Origin: Fragilaria crotonensis
Lineage: Eukaryota > Bacillariophyta > Fragilariophyceae > Fragilariales > Fragilariaceae
Reading direction: 5' to 3'
DNA length: 64,000 bases
Assembly (NCBI GenBank): GCA_022925895.1
Contig: JAKSYS010000196.1
Coordinates: 1-64,000 of the forward strand
Shown piece after piece: positions 23,276 to 34,497 of the stretch. Position 1 is the first letter of the stretch. Each line of letters begins with the position of its first letter. The position numbers and the translations under genes were made by a program. The notes below the pieces were generated by a model, which saw only the letters and a program-made list of their open reading frames with translations, did not search any database and was not told the DNA's origin.

Positions 23276-24178
23276 AGCTCGAATGATACGACAAAGATCC
23301 TAACAAGCTCTCATCACGCCGGCCGGTCATTGGCTGGCGCGCACATCCTTAAGGTACATCTTGTTAATCGCGAAACGTGCTTGGGCCGGACCTTCCTGTG
23401 GAACTGAGTTGTACTCGGCGTACCTGGTACTGCAGACTGGAGTACTAGTTCTCTCCAGACTATGTGTATGCATAGAATCTTACGATTTCATGCCGTGCCT
23501 TGCAGTACATTTCAGCCTACCTACATTGTGTATTGGATCCTACGGTAACATCCTGCGTTATTATATTTCATAGTTACTCTCGTAGTAGTTTATATCAGGG
23601 ATTGGAAAAATAATACTGTCCCACGTTGAATCTGGTATTACAGTCCTCCGGTAGGTAGAATGGTATTGTGCTGTTGCACTGGGAGGTATTTTGGTATTGA
23701 AAAATCCTTCAGTCCGGTATAAATATAACTTCTCTTCATTCTTGGAAGCGCAGTACTTACTCGGTTCCATTGGTTTCGTTCGGTAGGTATAATGGTAGTA
23801 AAAACACTACAGTAACAGTAAACTGCAGTACTACAGTACAGAAATGAACCGTATACACACTGATGCAGGACAGAACATTTATAGAAATTCAGGCTGGTAT
23901 TCCCGAACACCGGAATTCAAAATACTACCAACTAAACTCAGTAGAAAATAACCATGGGTCCTGGTTACTGGTTGGTATATTGCAACTCGCAGGTAACCAG
24001 TTATTGGGCATTTTGAAAATCACAGTAGTGGTACAGTATAATACCATCGGTATTTGGTTACCGGTACCGGTGGTTATTTACTTCCAATCCCTGGTTTATA
24101 TAACTTCCGAATCGCGGGGACTGTTTAATACTGGATGTGTACGGGAGAGTGTACTACTGTCTGTGCCGAACAAATGAA
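23276..24178. other. Intergenic DNA upstream of the ABCG gene, rich in CAGTA/TACTG words
   Basis: There is no gene-like frame. Short inverted words such as GGTACTGCAG, TACTGTAC and GGTATT recur throughout. It contains copy 2 of the 50-bp repeat at 23540-23589. Confidence 0.55.
23540..23589 (+). repeat. 50-bp direct repeat, copy 2
   Basis: It matches 21614-21664 (CCTACGGTAACATCCTGCG and following bases). Confidence 0.75.
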
Positions 24179-24197
24179 TGACGTCAGTACTGACGTC
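24179..24197 (+). promoter_or_regulatory. Paired CRE-like sites (TGACGTCA and TGACGTC)
   Basis: A perfect palindromic CRE, TGACGTCA (24179-24186), is followed four bases later by TGACGTC (24191-24197) and then GACGTC. They lie about 160-180 bp before the ABCG start codon. In the diatom Phaeodactylum, TGACGT-type CO2/cAMP-responsive elements bound by bZIP factors control carbonic anhydrase; an equivalent role here is inference. Confidence 0.5.
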
Positions 24198-24356
24198 GAC
24201 GTCTGCACTTATACGATTCGGATATCTATCAGGCCTGCTATGATACCGGCAGAGACTTACTCTTCTGTTTGTTGACTTCTATTACGTTTGTAGTAAGTGT
24301 TTTGTGTATTGATTGCTGAAAAACGAAAATCAGAAGTCGAAATCGAATCAACCAAC

Positions 24357-26270
24357 ATGACCACAAATGACATTGAATTCAAAAAGGTGTCGGCGAAAGA
24401 TGATGATGTCGATGTCGACGATCTTGAGGCCATTTCCAAACCTCGAGCCTACGCTCCCAAATGCCCAGACAACGCCCCCGTTGTCCTTACCTTCTTGGAC
24501 CTTACCGTGACCAAGAGAGGCGGTAGCAAGAAGAAGAAACTTCTCAACAACATTAGTGGTAGTATGACGGGTGGTCTTTGGGCTATCATGGGTGAGTGTT
24601 TTAGATTAGTGTCGTTTCCAACAATTTTGTACCCAAATTCCTCACGATTGATTCATGAAACCTTGTAGGTCCTTCTGGCAGTGGCAAGACGACTCTGCTA
24701 AGCACCATTGCCTTGAGACTCAACACTCGAGTGATGAAGGTTGATGGACATATTCGTCTCAATGGCAGAGAGTACAAATCGTCGGTCCTCAAGTCCATGT
24801 CCGCCTACGTTATGCAAGACGATCTACTCCATGCTGAACTCACGGTAGCCGAGACGCTGTACTGGGCTTCACTTTACGAATGCCACTCGAGACCACGGAA
24901 GAGGAACGTGCCCAGAGGGTCCAAGAGGTCATTGACCTCATGGGCATTGATCACTGTCGTGATACCATTGTCGGAAACACTCGTAAAAGGGCATTTCTGG
25001 AGGGAGCGCAAGCGCCTTTGCATTGCTGTCGAGCTTCTGAACCGTCCCAAACTAATCTTTCTCGACGAGCCTACATCTGGTCTGGACAGTACCACGGCTT
25101 ACATTGTCATCAAGGCACTCAAGAATCTTACCACCATTGGAGAGTGCACGGCTGTTTGTACCATTCATCAGCCCGCCCAGGTGACGTTTGAACTCTTTGA
25201 CAATTTGATTCTCATGAAATTGGGAGAAGTAGCCTTTCAGGGATCCGTAGCGGACACGCACCACTTTTGGAGACTCTTGGACAGCCATGTCCCCGCACAC
25301 TAACCTGGCGGAACATCTCATTGAGGCCATTGCCCTGGTAGTTCTCATGACGAACATTCGGACAAGTTCGTAGTCCCGATTGATCTTGGATATGGTGTCG
25401 AGAAGTTCAACTTTAATGACATTCAGGAGGCAAAGAGTATGCTCTTCCAGATTAGTGTCCTCATCCGCCGCAACATGCAGCAGCACATTCGCAATTGGGA
25501 TACTTGGTTGATGGGTATAGTCTCAACCGTTGTCATTGCATTCTTTATTTCTGGTGGAGTCTGGCAAAGCATTGGCAATGACCAGCAAGCCATTACACTC
25601 TTGCCTCCGGCGCTCTTTTTTACCTGCGTCAACCAGGGTATCTTTGCCTCGTTTCAGAGCGTCAACTCGTTTCCCGGAGAAAGAGCCATTATGCTGCGAG
25701 AGCGCCAGGCTGGTGCCTACACGACATTTGCTTACTTTGCAGCCAAGTCCCTGGTCGACACTTTTGTCCTCATGTGGCAGCCCATTGTGTTCTCGTGCAT
25801 CGTATACCCAATGTTTGGCCTGCAGCAGGACGCTGCAAAATTCTTTATTTACATGGGGTTTATGACCCTTGGTTCCATGGCCGCAACTGCCCTTGCCACG
25901 GCCGTTACCTGTGTGGCACGGACCGTGGAGCTATCAACTGTTATTCTGGGTTTGTGCTTTGAGATCTGCCGATTGTATGGTGGATTCTTCACTTCCCCAA
26001 GCAGATCAATACCCCGGAATACGCAAAATGGAAATGGCTTGATGCTCTCAGTTACATCAAGTATTCCTTTGTTGGTGTGGCGCTGAACGAGCTCAATGGT
26101 CTGGAGTTCACATGCCCCGATGGAAACTGTCTTATCACTTCTGGTGAGCAGGTGTCGGCCCAAAGGGTTATGATGAGTACAACATTCCCTTTTGTGCGGG
26201 CATTTTAGTTTTGTACATTATCGGATGCCGATTCTTTGGCTACATGGGTTTGAAGTTGGTCAAGCACTGA
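24357..26270 (+). pseudogene. ABCG-type (white/brown) half-transporter, multiple frame changes
   Basis: ATG at 24357. Exon 1 encodes a short acidic leader and the start of the nucleotide-binding domain. After a 77-bp intron come Walker A (GPSGSGKTT, at the exon junction and 24669-24694), the Q-loop region (YVMQDD), Walker B (LIFLDEPTSGLDS, about 25050-25090) and the H-loop (CTIHQP). The ABC signature lies in a damaged stretch near 24990-25015. The membrane half (about 25440-26270) has several hydrophobic segments and ends YMGLKLVKH. At least six frame changes are needed to follow the family (near 24868, 24990, 25010, 25290, 25335, 25990 and 26155), most of them one base. ABCG half-transporters dimerise and export lipophilic compounds. 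Either a recent pseudogene or a good gene with assembly indels. Confidence 0.88.
24592..24668 (+). other. GT-AG intron of the ABCG gene
   Basis: The donor is G|GTGAGT at 24592 and the acceptor TTGTAG ends at 24668. Removing these 77 bases rebuilds the Walker A glycine codon (GG|T) exactly. The length is typical of diatom introns. Confidence 0.9.
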
Positions 26271-26887
26271 GCGAGATGTGCAAGCAGCTGAGGGAGGGGA
26301 CTTGTATGGATATCCCCTTGCCTCTATCCAATTCAGTTTCCGTTATTCGTAGGTAGCGGCCAGTTTGACTCACGTGAGATGTTTGTTTAGGGTAGCTGTC
26401 GAGGAATCTCGCCTTGGATCGCACCCATGTCTTCAACATTTTTATATATTGACACCTTTCGGAGTTTGCTCAAACTGCTCAACAGCTGTTTAAATCATTT
26501 TTACATAAAAACCTAAACGCAAACCTAAACGCAAACCTAAACGCACCTTTTTTAAAGCGCGACATCATATGGTTTCACTACTTCTCTCCTTTGCAAGTCA
26601 ACTTGTTGTTTCTGCGGCGTTGCTATGTGTACATGGTGTTGTCGCACGCTGCACGGGTGTAGAGCACACTCATTTCATGAAACTATTCAATTTCACATTA
26701 AACTCTTGCTTACAATCGTTGACCTCGTCAAACCTTACACTATTCGGCACTAGTTGTAGCAAGTCCTTGGCTCTCTGCTTTGCAATGTGCAACTCCAATT
26801 ACTTCAGGTCTTCTATTTAGCTCGTTGCAAAATATACTTGGAGTATTGATTATTGAGAGTACTGCTTTTTATGGACATTTACAATAC
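26271..26887. other. Intergenic, with a short 12-bp repeat
   Basis: No gene is seen. It includes three and a half copies of AAACCTAAACGC at 26510-26546. The stretch ends at the target duplication of LINE-d (26888-26902). Confidence 0.5.
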
Positions 26888-26902
26888 ATCGGTACATTGA
26901 TA

Positions 26903-29900
26903 AAAAAAAACCTCAAATCTATTTTACGTGCTGCCGCTATGCCCAAAACGAAAAAGACATTCGACTCGCACGGGTGGGCACTATACTGGGGCGTATAGCA
27001 GCCACCGTCGCTGAAACTCCGGGTACCCAAATTATCCATGTCCAAAGTACTCCCGAATAGATCTCATTCCTCTTAATGCTCGCTGTTTCACTCTTCTGTG
27101 ACTTTCCCGGAAGATCGGAGTGTTGATAGATAGCCAGTTCTTCGTAACGCTTTGAGCGTGTTGATCGTGACTGCTAGGATCTCGATGCAACAACCGTTCT
27201 TGGACATGACTTTCGTACATGTTTCGATGGCGATAAATGTTGGCAAGTTGATATCGAACTTCACGTTTCATCGCTTCCGTTCGAGACCGCTCGTCATGTC
27301 CGTGGACCTCCTGGTTTCGCGTCTTCCAAAGCGCGAACCAGTTCTGCCAGCACAATTGAATGATTTTGGCTTGCCACTTCACACATACTTGAGAGAGGTC
27401 GTCGCTATTCTCGCCATCACGTTGGGAAAGGTATCGTTGTTGATGAAGGCTCCACTCTTTGCAAAATCTCCCCAGAAATAACTGATCCCAGCAACCGATT
27501 TGGTTCTGCTGGTTCACTAAAGATTGCAATGTGGGATGATAGGCCTCTGCTGGTGCTACACTCACTTCTGTCTCCGGCCGAGAGGTGAACCACAACGCAT
27601 GCGGCCGTCTAACATCAGTGCGCTCACCCTGGGTGACGTATGGGTAGTATGAATATGGAGGTCTCGCAGTGCACTGAAATTCGGTACGCCATTGTTCGCG
27701 GGAAGGATGATCGCAGCAAATGATGTGGGCGAAGTCTTTGTGATTTGAACCACACAGCGGACATGTACGGGTACCGCCGTCGAACTTGTTTGCCAACGCA
27801 TGAGTGGGTAACATGCGGTGTAGCAGTTTGACCAAATGAGTATGCGGGATCATGGTCTTCTTTATAGCCAATGCGTGCGCACCCCAATGAATGGAATGGA
27901 GGGTGGAAGCATCCCATCCGTGTTTGCGGCGAATGTAATCAAGTAAAGGTGTAGTGGTGGCCTCATGAAGCAACACTTCGGAGTAACGACTGGTGACGGT
28001 TCCGTCTAGAAGACATAGATGGGCTCTTGCCGCTGGAGACATGATAACGTGACCTCGATATGCTCCGAATTCGCGATTGAATAAGCCAGCTTGCGTGTCT
28101 GCGTCCACATTAAGTTGTCCCAAGAGGTCGAGAGAGTGATATGGAATCGTGTCATCCTGGTGGCCTTTTACATACTGAAGGGCGACGCGGGGCATTTGTT
28201 TTAAGAATGCCGATTGTATTTCTACGAGGATGTCCCAATCTGGTCGAAGACAGTCCAAAATAACCTCGCCACGATCCAAATCAACAGGGACCTCCTGTTC
28301 CTGAGGATCATGATCACCTTCTTGTAAGGTATCAAGAACACCTTAACTGTCGGTGGCCAATATTCCTATCCAGGGCTTGTGCATGAAAGTGAATTCCTTT
28401 ACGCGAAGCTGGAATCGGAGGAAGGAAAGCAAACCGTATGCCTCGGCACGGTACAACTTTGGTAATCGCCCGCGGGCTGGACCCATACCAGAAGCCAATC
28501 TCTCGCCCTGGAGAGTACAGAGAACCCATCCGAAAGATCCGTGACATTGCAGCTTCACGGATCCATCGCTGACAGCTCGGAAGCCTGGCGTCAACTCGAG
28601 GCATAACGTGAAGGGTCGACGTTGAAAGTGACATGACTTAAAAGTTCGCCGGTTTCCCACGGGTCTAGGGTACTTACAAATAATTCGAACGTGGCCAATG
28701 CTGATGGGGCGATAGGCAGTGGTCGGAAAGTCGACGACGGGGTGCCATGGAGTTTCCAATATCCCCGAGTGTCGGAGATGAGTTCTGAGGAACTCGCATA
28801 CTCTGGTAACTGGGTGTAGCTATGTTCGGGGTTGTTTAGAGGTTGATGGCCGATATCTGTAATTACCAGAATGACAATAGCTATACTGCGTAAGTGTGGT
28901 GTTCGTTGAGAACATATAAGGTTCCTCGATGCGCATAAGCGAACGATTGAAACCTTCGCTTAGAGAGGGGTTGGGTCCACGCTCCCAACGCTTGGAAGAG
29001 TAATCCATCCTCATCGCTCCAGAGGCGATTTGCCGATTTCCACAACTTCCATTCGATTTCCGACGGTCTATCTTGGTTAACAGTGTGCCAGCGTGTGCGA
29101 CTACTCATTAATGACGGTTGTCCATGCAACATACACGGATCAAGCTCGCAACCGTTGGGCTTCGCTATATCCGATAACGTGACGGCCTGTACGTATAAAC
29201 GACAATAATTCAACTTCCGAATCTCGTTTGGAGTGAACCGAGCAGATTGGACTATTGTGTCCATCAAATATATGTTGTTTTCCCTTTGTGGTGGCGGAAC
29301 ACACGAATCATTGAGTTGAATGGATGCAGAGCTTGAGCCAAGGAAGGTTCGAAGGCTCCCAATCCATTTAGCTTCCAGATGGGGAAGCGGTTCTTGAGTG
29401 CGTTCTAAAATTGGATATGACATACCGACAGACAATTGTGCCCATGCCAACGTATTCTGCAAGAGCTTACCCGTGGAAGACTGTAATCGCCAATGCCGAA
29501 GGAAGTACATGGTCTGAGAAATGCCCTGCTGAACAATGAGATGGCAGAAGTCTGCTCCTCCCAAGTCCTTGGGTCCGTACAACACTTCTGTTTTTGTGTT
29601 CCGATTAAAGCCACATTTTGCGGTTATAATGGCCATCGCCTTGCCTTGGATATGCTTTAACTGCGACTGTGAAAGTAGCGAGCTCGTCAATGGGTATGCT
29701 ACAGCTGGAATATAACAGGAGCGGTAAAATGCCCATGCCTCGTCGCGAGTGAAATGGTTACTCAGAGAAACGCAGTGATGTCGTCGCATTTTGCTTTCAA
29801 TTGTCGGAATTGCATTTTTTGCAGCCCCATTGGCTTCTTATAATGTCCCAATGTTTTATGCTGGCTGGGCCACCGACGGAGGTTAATATTCTAATACTTG

Positions 29901-30521
29901 CTCCTGACCTGTGAGCGGATCGAGGATGTGCAAAGGAGGTATCTCTCGGGAGATATTAGATAGGACTGGTGCTCCTTGACTGGAAAACTTCCAGAATGCG
30001 ACATGATACAAACATTTGGTCAGCTCTAGTGCTCCCCCTGTTGCATGTAACAATTCGGACCATGTTATGGCATTGGTGCAAGCTTTTTCCAGTAAGGCTT
30101 GAAGTGTTTCGGGTGACTCGTGGTCATAGAACAAATTCACTTGTCCGTTGCTATCGTCAACGAAACCGATCATTGAGACTTGGCTTCGGTTCGTCCAGTC
30201 CGGATTATAATACTGGGCGGGAGACGCTCGAAGGTCATAGCAATCGAAGAGCAAACTGGACAAAAACACCCATATCATCGGAGAGTTGCCGCTACCTTGT
30301 CCCGTGCCGTAGCTAGATAGGCATATCAACTGAATGAGAGTACGATGAATCGGACATTCCAAGATCGGTCCTGATATGGTTCTTTGCCTTGTTGAGTGTT
30401 GATGCGTTAGCTTGGGTGACTTCTTTTGCTACGCCAAATCTACGGCTCGCGATCATGGCCAAATTCGGGATTATCCGGTCATAACAGGCGGTTGCGTCGT
30501 AGTTTGTCTGAAGGAACATAA
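26903..30521 (-). mobile_element. LINE-d: 5'-truncated LINE (clade 2)
   Basis: The element is flanked by the 15-bp duplication ATCGGTACATTGATA (26888-26902 and 30522-30536). Going 5' to 3' on the minus strand, it begins inside the reverse transcriptase (YDATACYDRI; GTGQGSGNSP; FVDD at about 30150) and continues with the thumb (29789-28881). RNase H follows (SDGSVKLQCHGSFGWVL, about 28590-28345), then a long C-terminal ORF (28279-27032) with LNVDAD, a CCHC finger (CPLCGSNHKDFAHIICC) and the terminus MRSIREYFGHG. The 3' UTR shares AGCGGCAG-A-GTAAAATAGATTT with LINE-a and ends in a T9 tract beside the duplication. The endonuclease is absent. The coding region has about four frame changes and stops (near 30330, 29830, 28850 and 28320). 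Confidence 0.9.
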
Positions 30522-30536
30522 ATCGGTACATTGATA

Positions 30537-30984
30537 GAAGACATGACTAGATATACAGGACTACAAGGCCCGGCCATCCATTCCTACCATGCGAGCACCA
30601 CCATCATCCACCACGTGGAGAAAACAATTGACACTGACCACCGGAACATCGGCGCCACCAACCGTCACGCCTGCGACCTGTGTATCGTGAGCTCCGCACA
30701 CGGGAACTCCCAAGCTTTCCGCCAAGTCAATGCCTCCACAGAGCCAAACTCTGCCAAACCAAACCAAACCAAACTAACCTACCTCCTACCACTCCCGACC
30801 ACTGCAGTCTCCCTCTCCTGACCCTCTCCTGACCTGCCGGATACCCTTTTTGCCACCCATCTCTCGCCTCCGGATCACCAATATCCTCGTCAGGGACCAT
30901 ATGGGCTGGGCAACGGGAGTGGCCCTGATGCATCTGAATAAAAAAAATTGTAACAAAATTTTACAAAATTGTAGACTGGACGTG
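30537..30984. other. Unassigned stretch between LINE-d and a copia relic
   Basis: Overlapping open frames exist on both strands (for example 30767-30561 minus, containing LAESLGVPVCGAHDTQ), which could be an eroded coding segment. I recognise no family. A short AACCAAACC repeat lies at about 30755-30777. Confidence 0.4.
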
Positions 30985-31520
30985 ACAAGAACCCGCCGTC
31001 TTCTGATGGACATGGGTATGATCATCAAACCCACTGGCACCCTGAACCTCGACTGATACATCGACGCCAACTTCGCAGGCCTCCATGGCCGTGATCCCGA
31101 TCATTCTCTGACCTCCGCGAAGTCTGGAACTGGGTACATCATCACTCTTGATTGATGGATGCCCCATTTTGTGGAAGTCTCACCTCCAAAGTGAGATCTC
31201 GTTGTCCACACTTGAGGCTGAATACTCCGCTCTCAGCTCTACGATGCGTACGCTCTTGTCCCTCCGTTCCATGCTTCAGGAAATCGCCTCCGGCATCAAA
31301 CTTCCTCGCACGTTCACGTCGATGATCAAGTGTCAAGTCTTCGAGGACAACTATGGCACCCTTCTCCTTGCTGTAAACCAGCGCATCACGAACCGCACAA
31401 AGTACTTCCAGGTGAAGTGGCACTTCTTCTGGCAGCACGTGCGCAATGGCATGGTCGCCATCGTGAAGGTCGGCAGCACTCAGGTGCAGTGGGCAGATTT
31501 TCTTACGAAGGACTAAATTG
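30985..31520 (+). mobile_element. Ty1/copia relic: RNase H end of pol (fossil)
   Basis: The region is recognisable from LNLD...YIDANFAGLHG at its start, SEISLSTLEAEYSALS and QVFEDNYGTLLLA, then the terminal QVQWADFLTKD that closes many Ty1/copia polyproteins. Only the last part of pol remains. No LTR was recognised next to it. It is broken, with one or two apparent breaks, and is older than the element at 1300-7365. Confidence 0.85.
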
Positions 31521-32176
31521 TGAGAGTTTTGAACGCAACCGCAAACTTGTTCAAGGATGGTAACGGCCACCCAAACCCTTGTGTCTCTTGTTCAAACTGT
31601 AACCCTTGTTTGACTTGTATTTATTTTAACTGATGTTTTGTGATCTGTTTCTGCATTTATGGATGAAAGGAGAATTGAAACCTAAGCTGCACTGGACCGC
31701 GATGCCATCGTTGTACTGTGCCACTGAGGTCATCCACTGAATGAGAAACACGATACGCTGAACTGTCCGGTCTTTAACTAATTTTGTACGAACTACGCTA
31801 CAAACGAGCTGAAATGTCAAATGCCATTTGATGTCAAAGTTGCCAATGCCATTTGACACGTTCGACGAGTTTGTCTTTCATACCCTCGACTGCCGAATTG
31901 ACTGTAGCATATAATTTCTCAGAACGTACTATTTGCTATTTGTGAAACCTTCCTACAGTAATTTTCCTACGGTACTACGTACTATTTTCTACGATTAGAG
32001 TATCATTTCTCGTCATGCACCGCCAGCGTTTGAGTTACCGATTGTCTGCAAATCGCATATCACTTCTCACGTCGAGTTACGACTACTACATTTTGCAATT
32101 AGTTAAGACAACAGGATGACTGTTCAATAGGTGTATCACCAACGATCAACACTCAACCGGATGATATTTGGCAAAC
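31521..32176. other. Intergenic, upstream of the methyltransferase gene
   Basis: No gene-like frame. The first part may be untranslated or terminal sequence of the copia relic; the rest presumably holds the promoter of the gene at 32177. Confidence 0.45.
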
Positions 32177-33130
32177 ATGGTGGTGGTTCATCTGCGCTCT
32201 GAAACAAAGCCTACCAGCATGAGACTGCGCGCTATGCTGCTTTTCCTCCTCCTCCTTGTTCTGGTCAGTCTTTACCAAGGAGAACGGAGCATGTATTTGG
32301 CTTCGCAACCCTCGGAAGCACCGATGGAGGATGACTTCCGATTGGCCTTGATGGAGAGCTTGGGATTCTTTGATGACATTCGAGCGGATCAGTGGCAAGC
32401 ACTCAAGGCAATCACCAAGGGGCGGATTCATCATTCCAACGGCAACTCTGAAAGCACCCCAGTCGAGGCCACTTTTTATCAAATGAACTGGGATCCTGAT
32501 TTCTCGTGTCTGTTGGAAAATAGCGTTGGTCAAGTTGGTTCTGACGGGCACAAGTGGGTGTGTGACCCTCATCGCCTGAGGGACAAGACGGATTGTTTGG
32601 TTTACAGCGTTGGCAGCAATGGAAATTTTGATTTTGAAGTGGATCTGCAAAGCATTGCACCCAATTGTGAGATTCACGTCTTTGACCCATCCGATAACAC
32701 GCAAGGGATGATAGGCGCGGGACTCAATGGGACTAACTACCATGCATGGGGGATCAAGTCTAGCTACGACAGTGACAAAATTCTGTCGAGAACTGAGTAT
32801 TCAGATCAGATGGACAGCGCGCTCGCAAATCTGGAGTTTAAGACACTTGCAGAGACTATGGAGAAGCTAGGACATCAAAGTCGTAGGATTGATATCTTCA
32901 AGATTGATTGCGAGGGCTGCGAGTGGTCGACCTATAAGGATTTCCTGAAGCAGGACCTTCGACAGATACTGATTGAATTGCACGGCGTAAGCCAAGTCAC
33001 ACCTCAGTTCTTTGATGATTTGCACAATGAGGGCTACGTGATTTTTCACAAGGAACCAAACATCCAATGGTCTGGTGGAAAATGCACCGAGTTTTCGTTT
33101 CTCAAGTTGGCACAACAGTACTTCCAGTGA
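32177..33130 (+). CDS. FkbM/METTL24-like methyltransferase, membrane-anchored
   Basis: This is a 317-residue intact ORF. The start is the ATG at 32177; a second ATG at 32219 just before the hydrophobic stretch is possible. Residues ~20-34 (LLFLLLLVLVSLY) form a signal anchor, so the protein is probably a type II secretory-pathway protein with a lumenal catalytic domain. A Rossmann-like methyltransferase core follows: LVYSVGSNGNFDFEVDL (SAM-binding glycine loop), IHVFDP, then IDIFKIDCEGCEW and ILIELHG, the hallmark of the METTL24/FkbM-type family (Methyltransf_22). The substrate is unknown; members often methylate sugars or secreted small molecules. It is convergent with the methyltransferase at 33484-34413. 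Length and motifs look complete. Confidence 0.88.
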   Translation: MVVVHLRSETKPTSMRLRAMLLFLLLLVLVSLYQGERSMYLASQPSEAPMEDDFRLALMESLGFFDDIRADQWQALKAITKGRIHHSNGNSESTPVEATFYQMNWDPDFSCLLENSVGQVGSDGHKWVCDPHRLRDKTDCLVYSVGSNGNFDFEVDLQSIAPNCEIHVFDPSDNTQGMIGAGLNGTNYHAWGIKSSYDSDKILSRTEYSDQMDSALANLEFKTLAETMEKLGHQSRRIDIFKIDCEGCEWSTYKDFLKQDLRQILIELHGVSQVTPQFFDDLHNEGYVIFHKEPNIQWSGGKCTEFSFLKLAQQYFQ

Positions 33131-33483
33131 AGGACGTCATCTCCAGCGCACATTTGGGTTTCTAATGATTGTGGTGTTTGCCCCTCCGGCACTGCTTGCT
33201 TGCAATACTCTTGCCGTGCGATGAATCCCGTTAGCATAAACTAAAAGTAGTTGTTTCTGCAACATGCTAAATCAACACAACTGCTTCATACCATACTTCG
33301 TCCTTAACATCCCGACGTTCATGACAAATTCAGGCATGTAAGAACAACAGCGTGACGAGACGACCACCATGCACAGTTCGATAGAAATATTACCAGTACC
33401 ATGCTGTAGACTACAGTGCAGGTCATGTCATTAACTTATTAGCAGCATCATCCAAACAACAACTAAACCTTCAGCCGTTATAT
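33131..33483. other. Shared 3' intergenic region of two convergent genes
   Basis: 353 bp between the stops of the two methyltransferase genes; no gene seen. It must hold both polyadenylation regions. Confidence 0.5.
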
Positions 33484-34413
33484 TCAACATTTATTGGAAA
33501 CAAAGGAGGACACGAATGGCTGTTTGAGATCAAAAACGCAGGTGGAATCGAGCTCATGGGCGGGGTGAGTAGGCGTGCAGGCCATGTCCTCAGGAAAGTC
33601 AAATGGTGGAAGCAGCAAGTTGTTGCGGTAAAATCCACCTGGCGAGTCGAGCGCAGTGTTCGATGTCTCCGCTGGATACGTTGTCGTGACAAGGAACCTT
33701 GCCCCTGAACGAAAGACATTGCAGAACAGCTTCACTCCATCAGGTTGCCGGAGATGCTGGACAACATCACGGACGTGAATCAATTCGAAAGGAGTTTCTT
33801 CAATCTCCCCTGCCTTGATGTAACGAGGAATAGGACACGCCACTCCGTTCCAATGGCGAAAGAACTTGTTCTTGTGATGAGCAAAACGGACTGCATTTGC
33901 CTCTACAACATGCTGCACAATGTCTAAACCCAAGTACAACGGCAGACTGTCCGTTTCCCAGCTGTCAAAGATCCAATTGGCATCACCGCACGGCATGTCC
34001 ACCATGGAAGTAATGTTTTCGCTCTTGATGAGATTCCTCAAAATGTCCAAAGAAACGATCGTGCTTGGTCCTAAATTGCTCCCTTCACCAGAGGGACTGG
34101 AACGCGCAGGGTGCGGCCATTCGGCATTGTAGTAATAGGCACCAGGACCTTGTTCGAAGACTTTAAGATCTTTACCATTCCAAACACCTTCGTTATAGAC
34201 AGTGGTAAATGCTTCTACGATGGGAGTCGCGTTCATGGGACATGTCGGCACTATCTGCACAGCTGAAACGGACGCTAGGAGCGGATTCTCCTCGTTGCTT
34301 TGAGTTTGAAATTGGGAGATGATGGAATAACTGGAAGATAAACAATTCAAGAGTAATGCCACCAAGAAGAGTAGTTGCAGCACTCTGGTTAGTTGCCTTT
34401 CTTCCATCTTCAT
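33484..34413 (-). CDS. Class I SAM-dependent methyltransferase, membrane-anchored
   Basis: This is a 309-residue intact ORF; the start is the ATG at 34413 (MKMEERQL). Residues ~11-26 (LQLLFLVALLLNCLSS) form a signal anchor or signal peptide. The core has motif I SMVDMPCGDANWIFD (a DxPCGxxxW form), the acidic YLGLDIV strand, FELIHVRDVVQHL, and a late strand GARFLVTTTYP. Together these support a class I methyltransferase fold. It is distinct in sequence from its convergent neighbour at 32177-33130. The substrate is unknown; a lumenal or cell-surface glycan role is a guess from the anchor. No introns are evident. Confidence 0.82.
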   Translation of the reverse strand: MKMEERQLTRVLQLLFLVALLLNCLSSSYSIISQFQTQSNEENPLLASVSAVQIVPTCPMNATPIVEAFTTVYNEGVWNGKDLKVFEQGPGAYYYNAEWPHPARSSPSGEGSNLGPSTIVSLDILRNLIKSENITSMVDMPCGDANWIFDSWETDSLPLYLGLDIVQHVVEANAVRFAHHKNKFFRHWNGVACPIPRYIKAGEIEETPFELIHVRDVVQHLRQPDGVKLFCNVFRSGARFLVTTTYPAETSNTALDSPGGFYRNNLLLPPFDFPEDMACTPTHPAHELDSTCVFDLKQPFVSSFVSNKC

Positions 34414-34497
34414 CGTAGCAACATCTAAAATGAAATTGGTTGTGAAGGTCACTGACGGCTCAGAAATGACCACGCCTTCTGTTTTCTTAAATTATAC

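Noticed and set aside
21614-23589. The 50-bp direct repeats as a pair of short LTRs
   Set aside because: There are no TG...CA ends, no flanking target duplication and no retroelement coding sequence between them.
26510-26546. AAACCTAAACGC repeats as telomeric DNA
   Set aside because: There are only about three 12-bp units, unlike the long TTAGGG-type arrays expected at a telomere, and genes lie on both sides.
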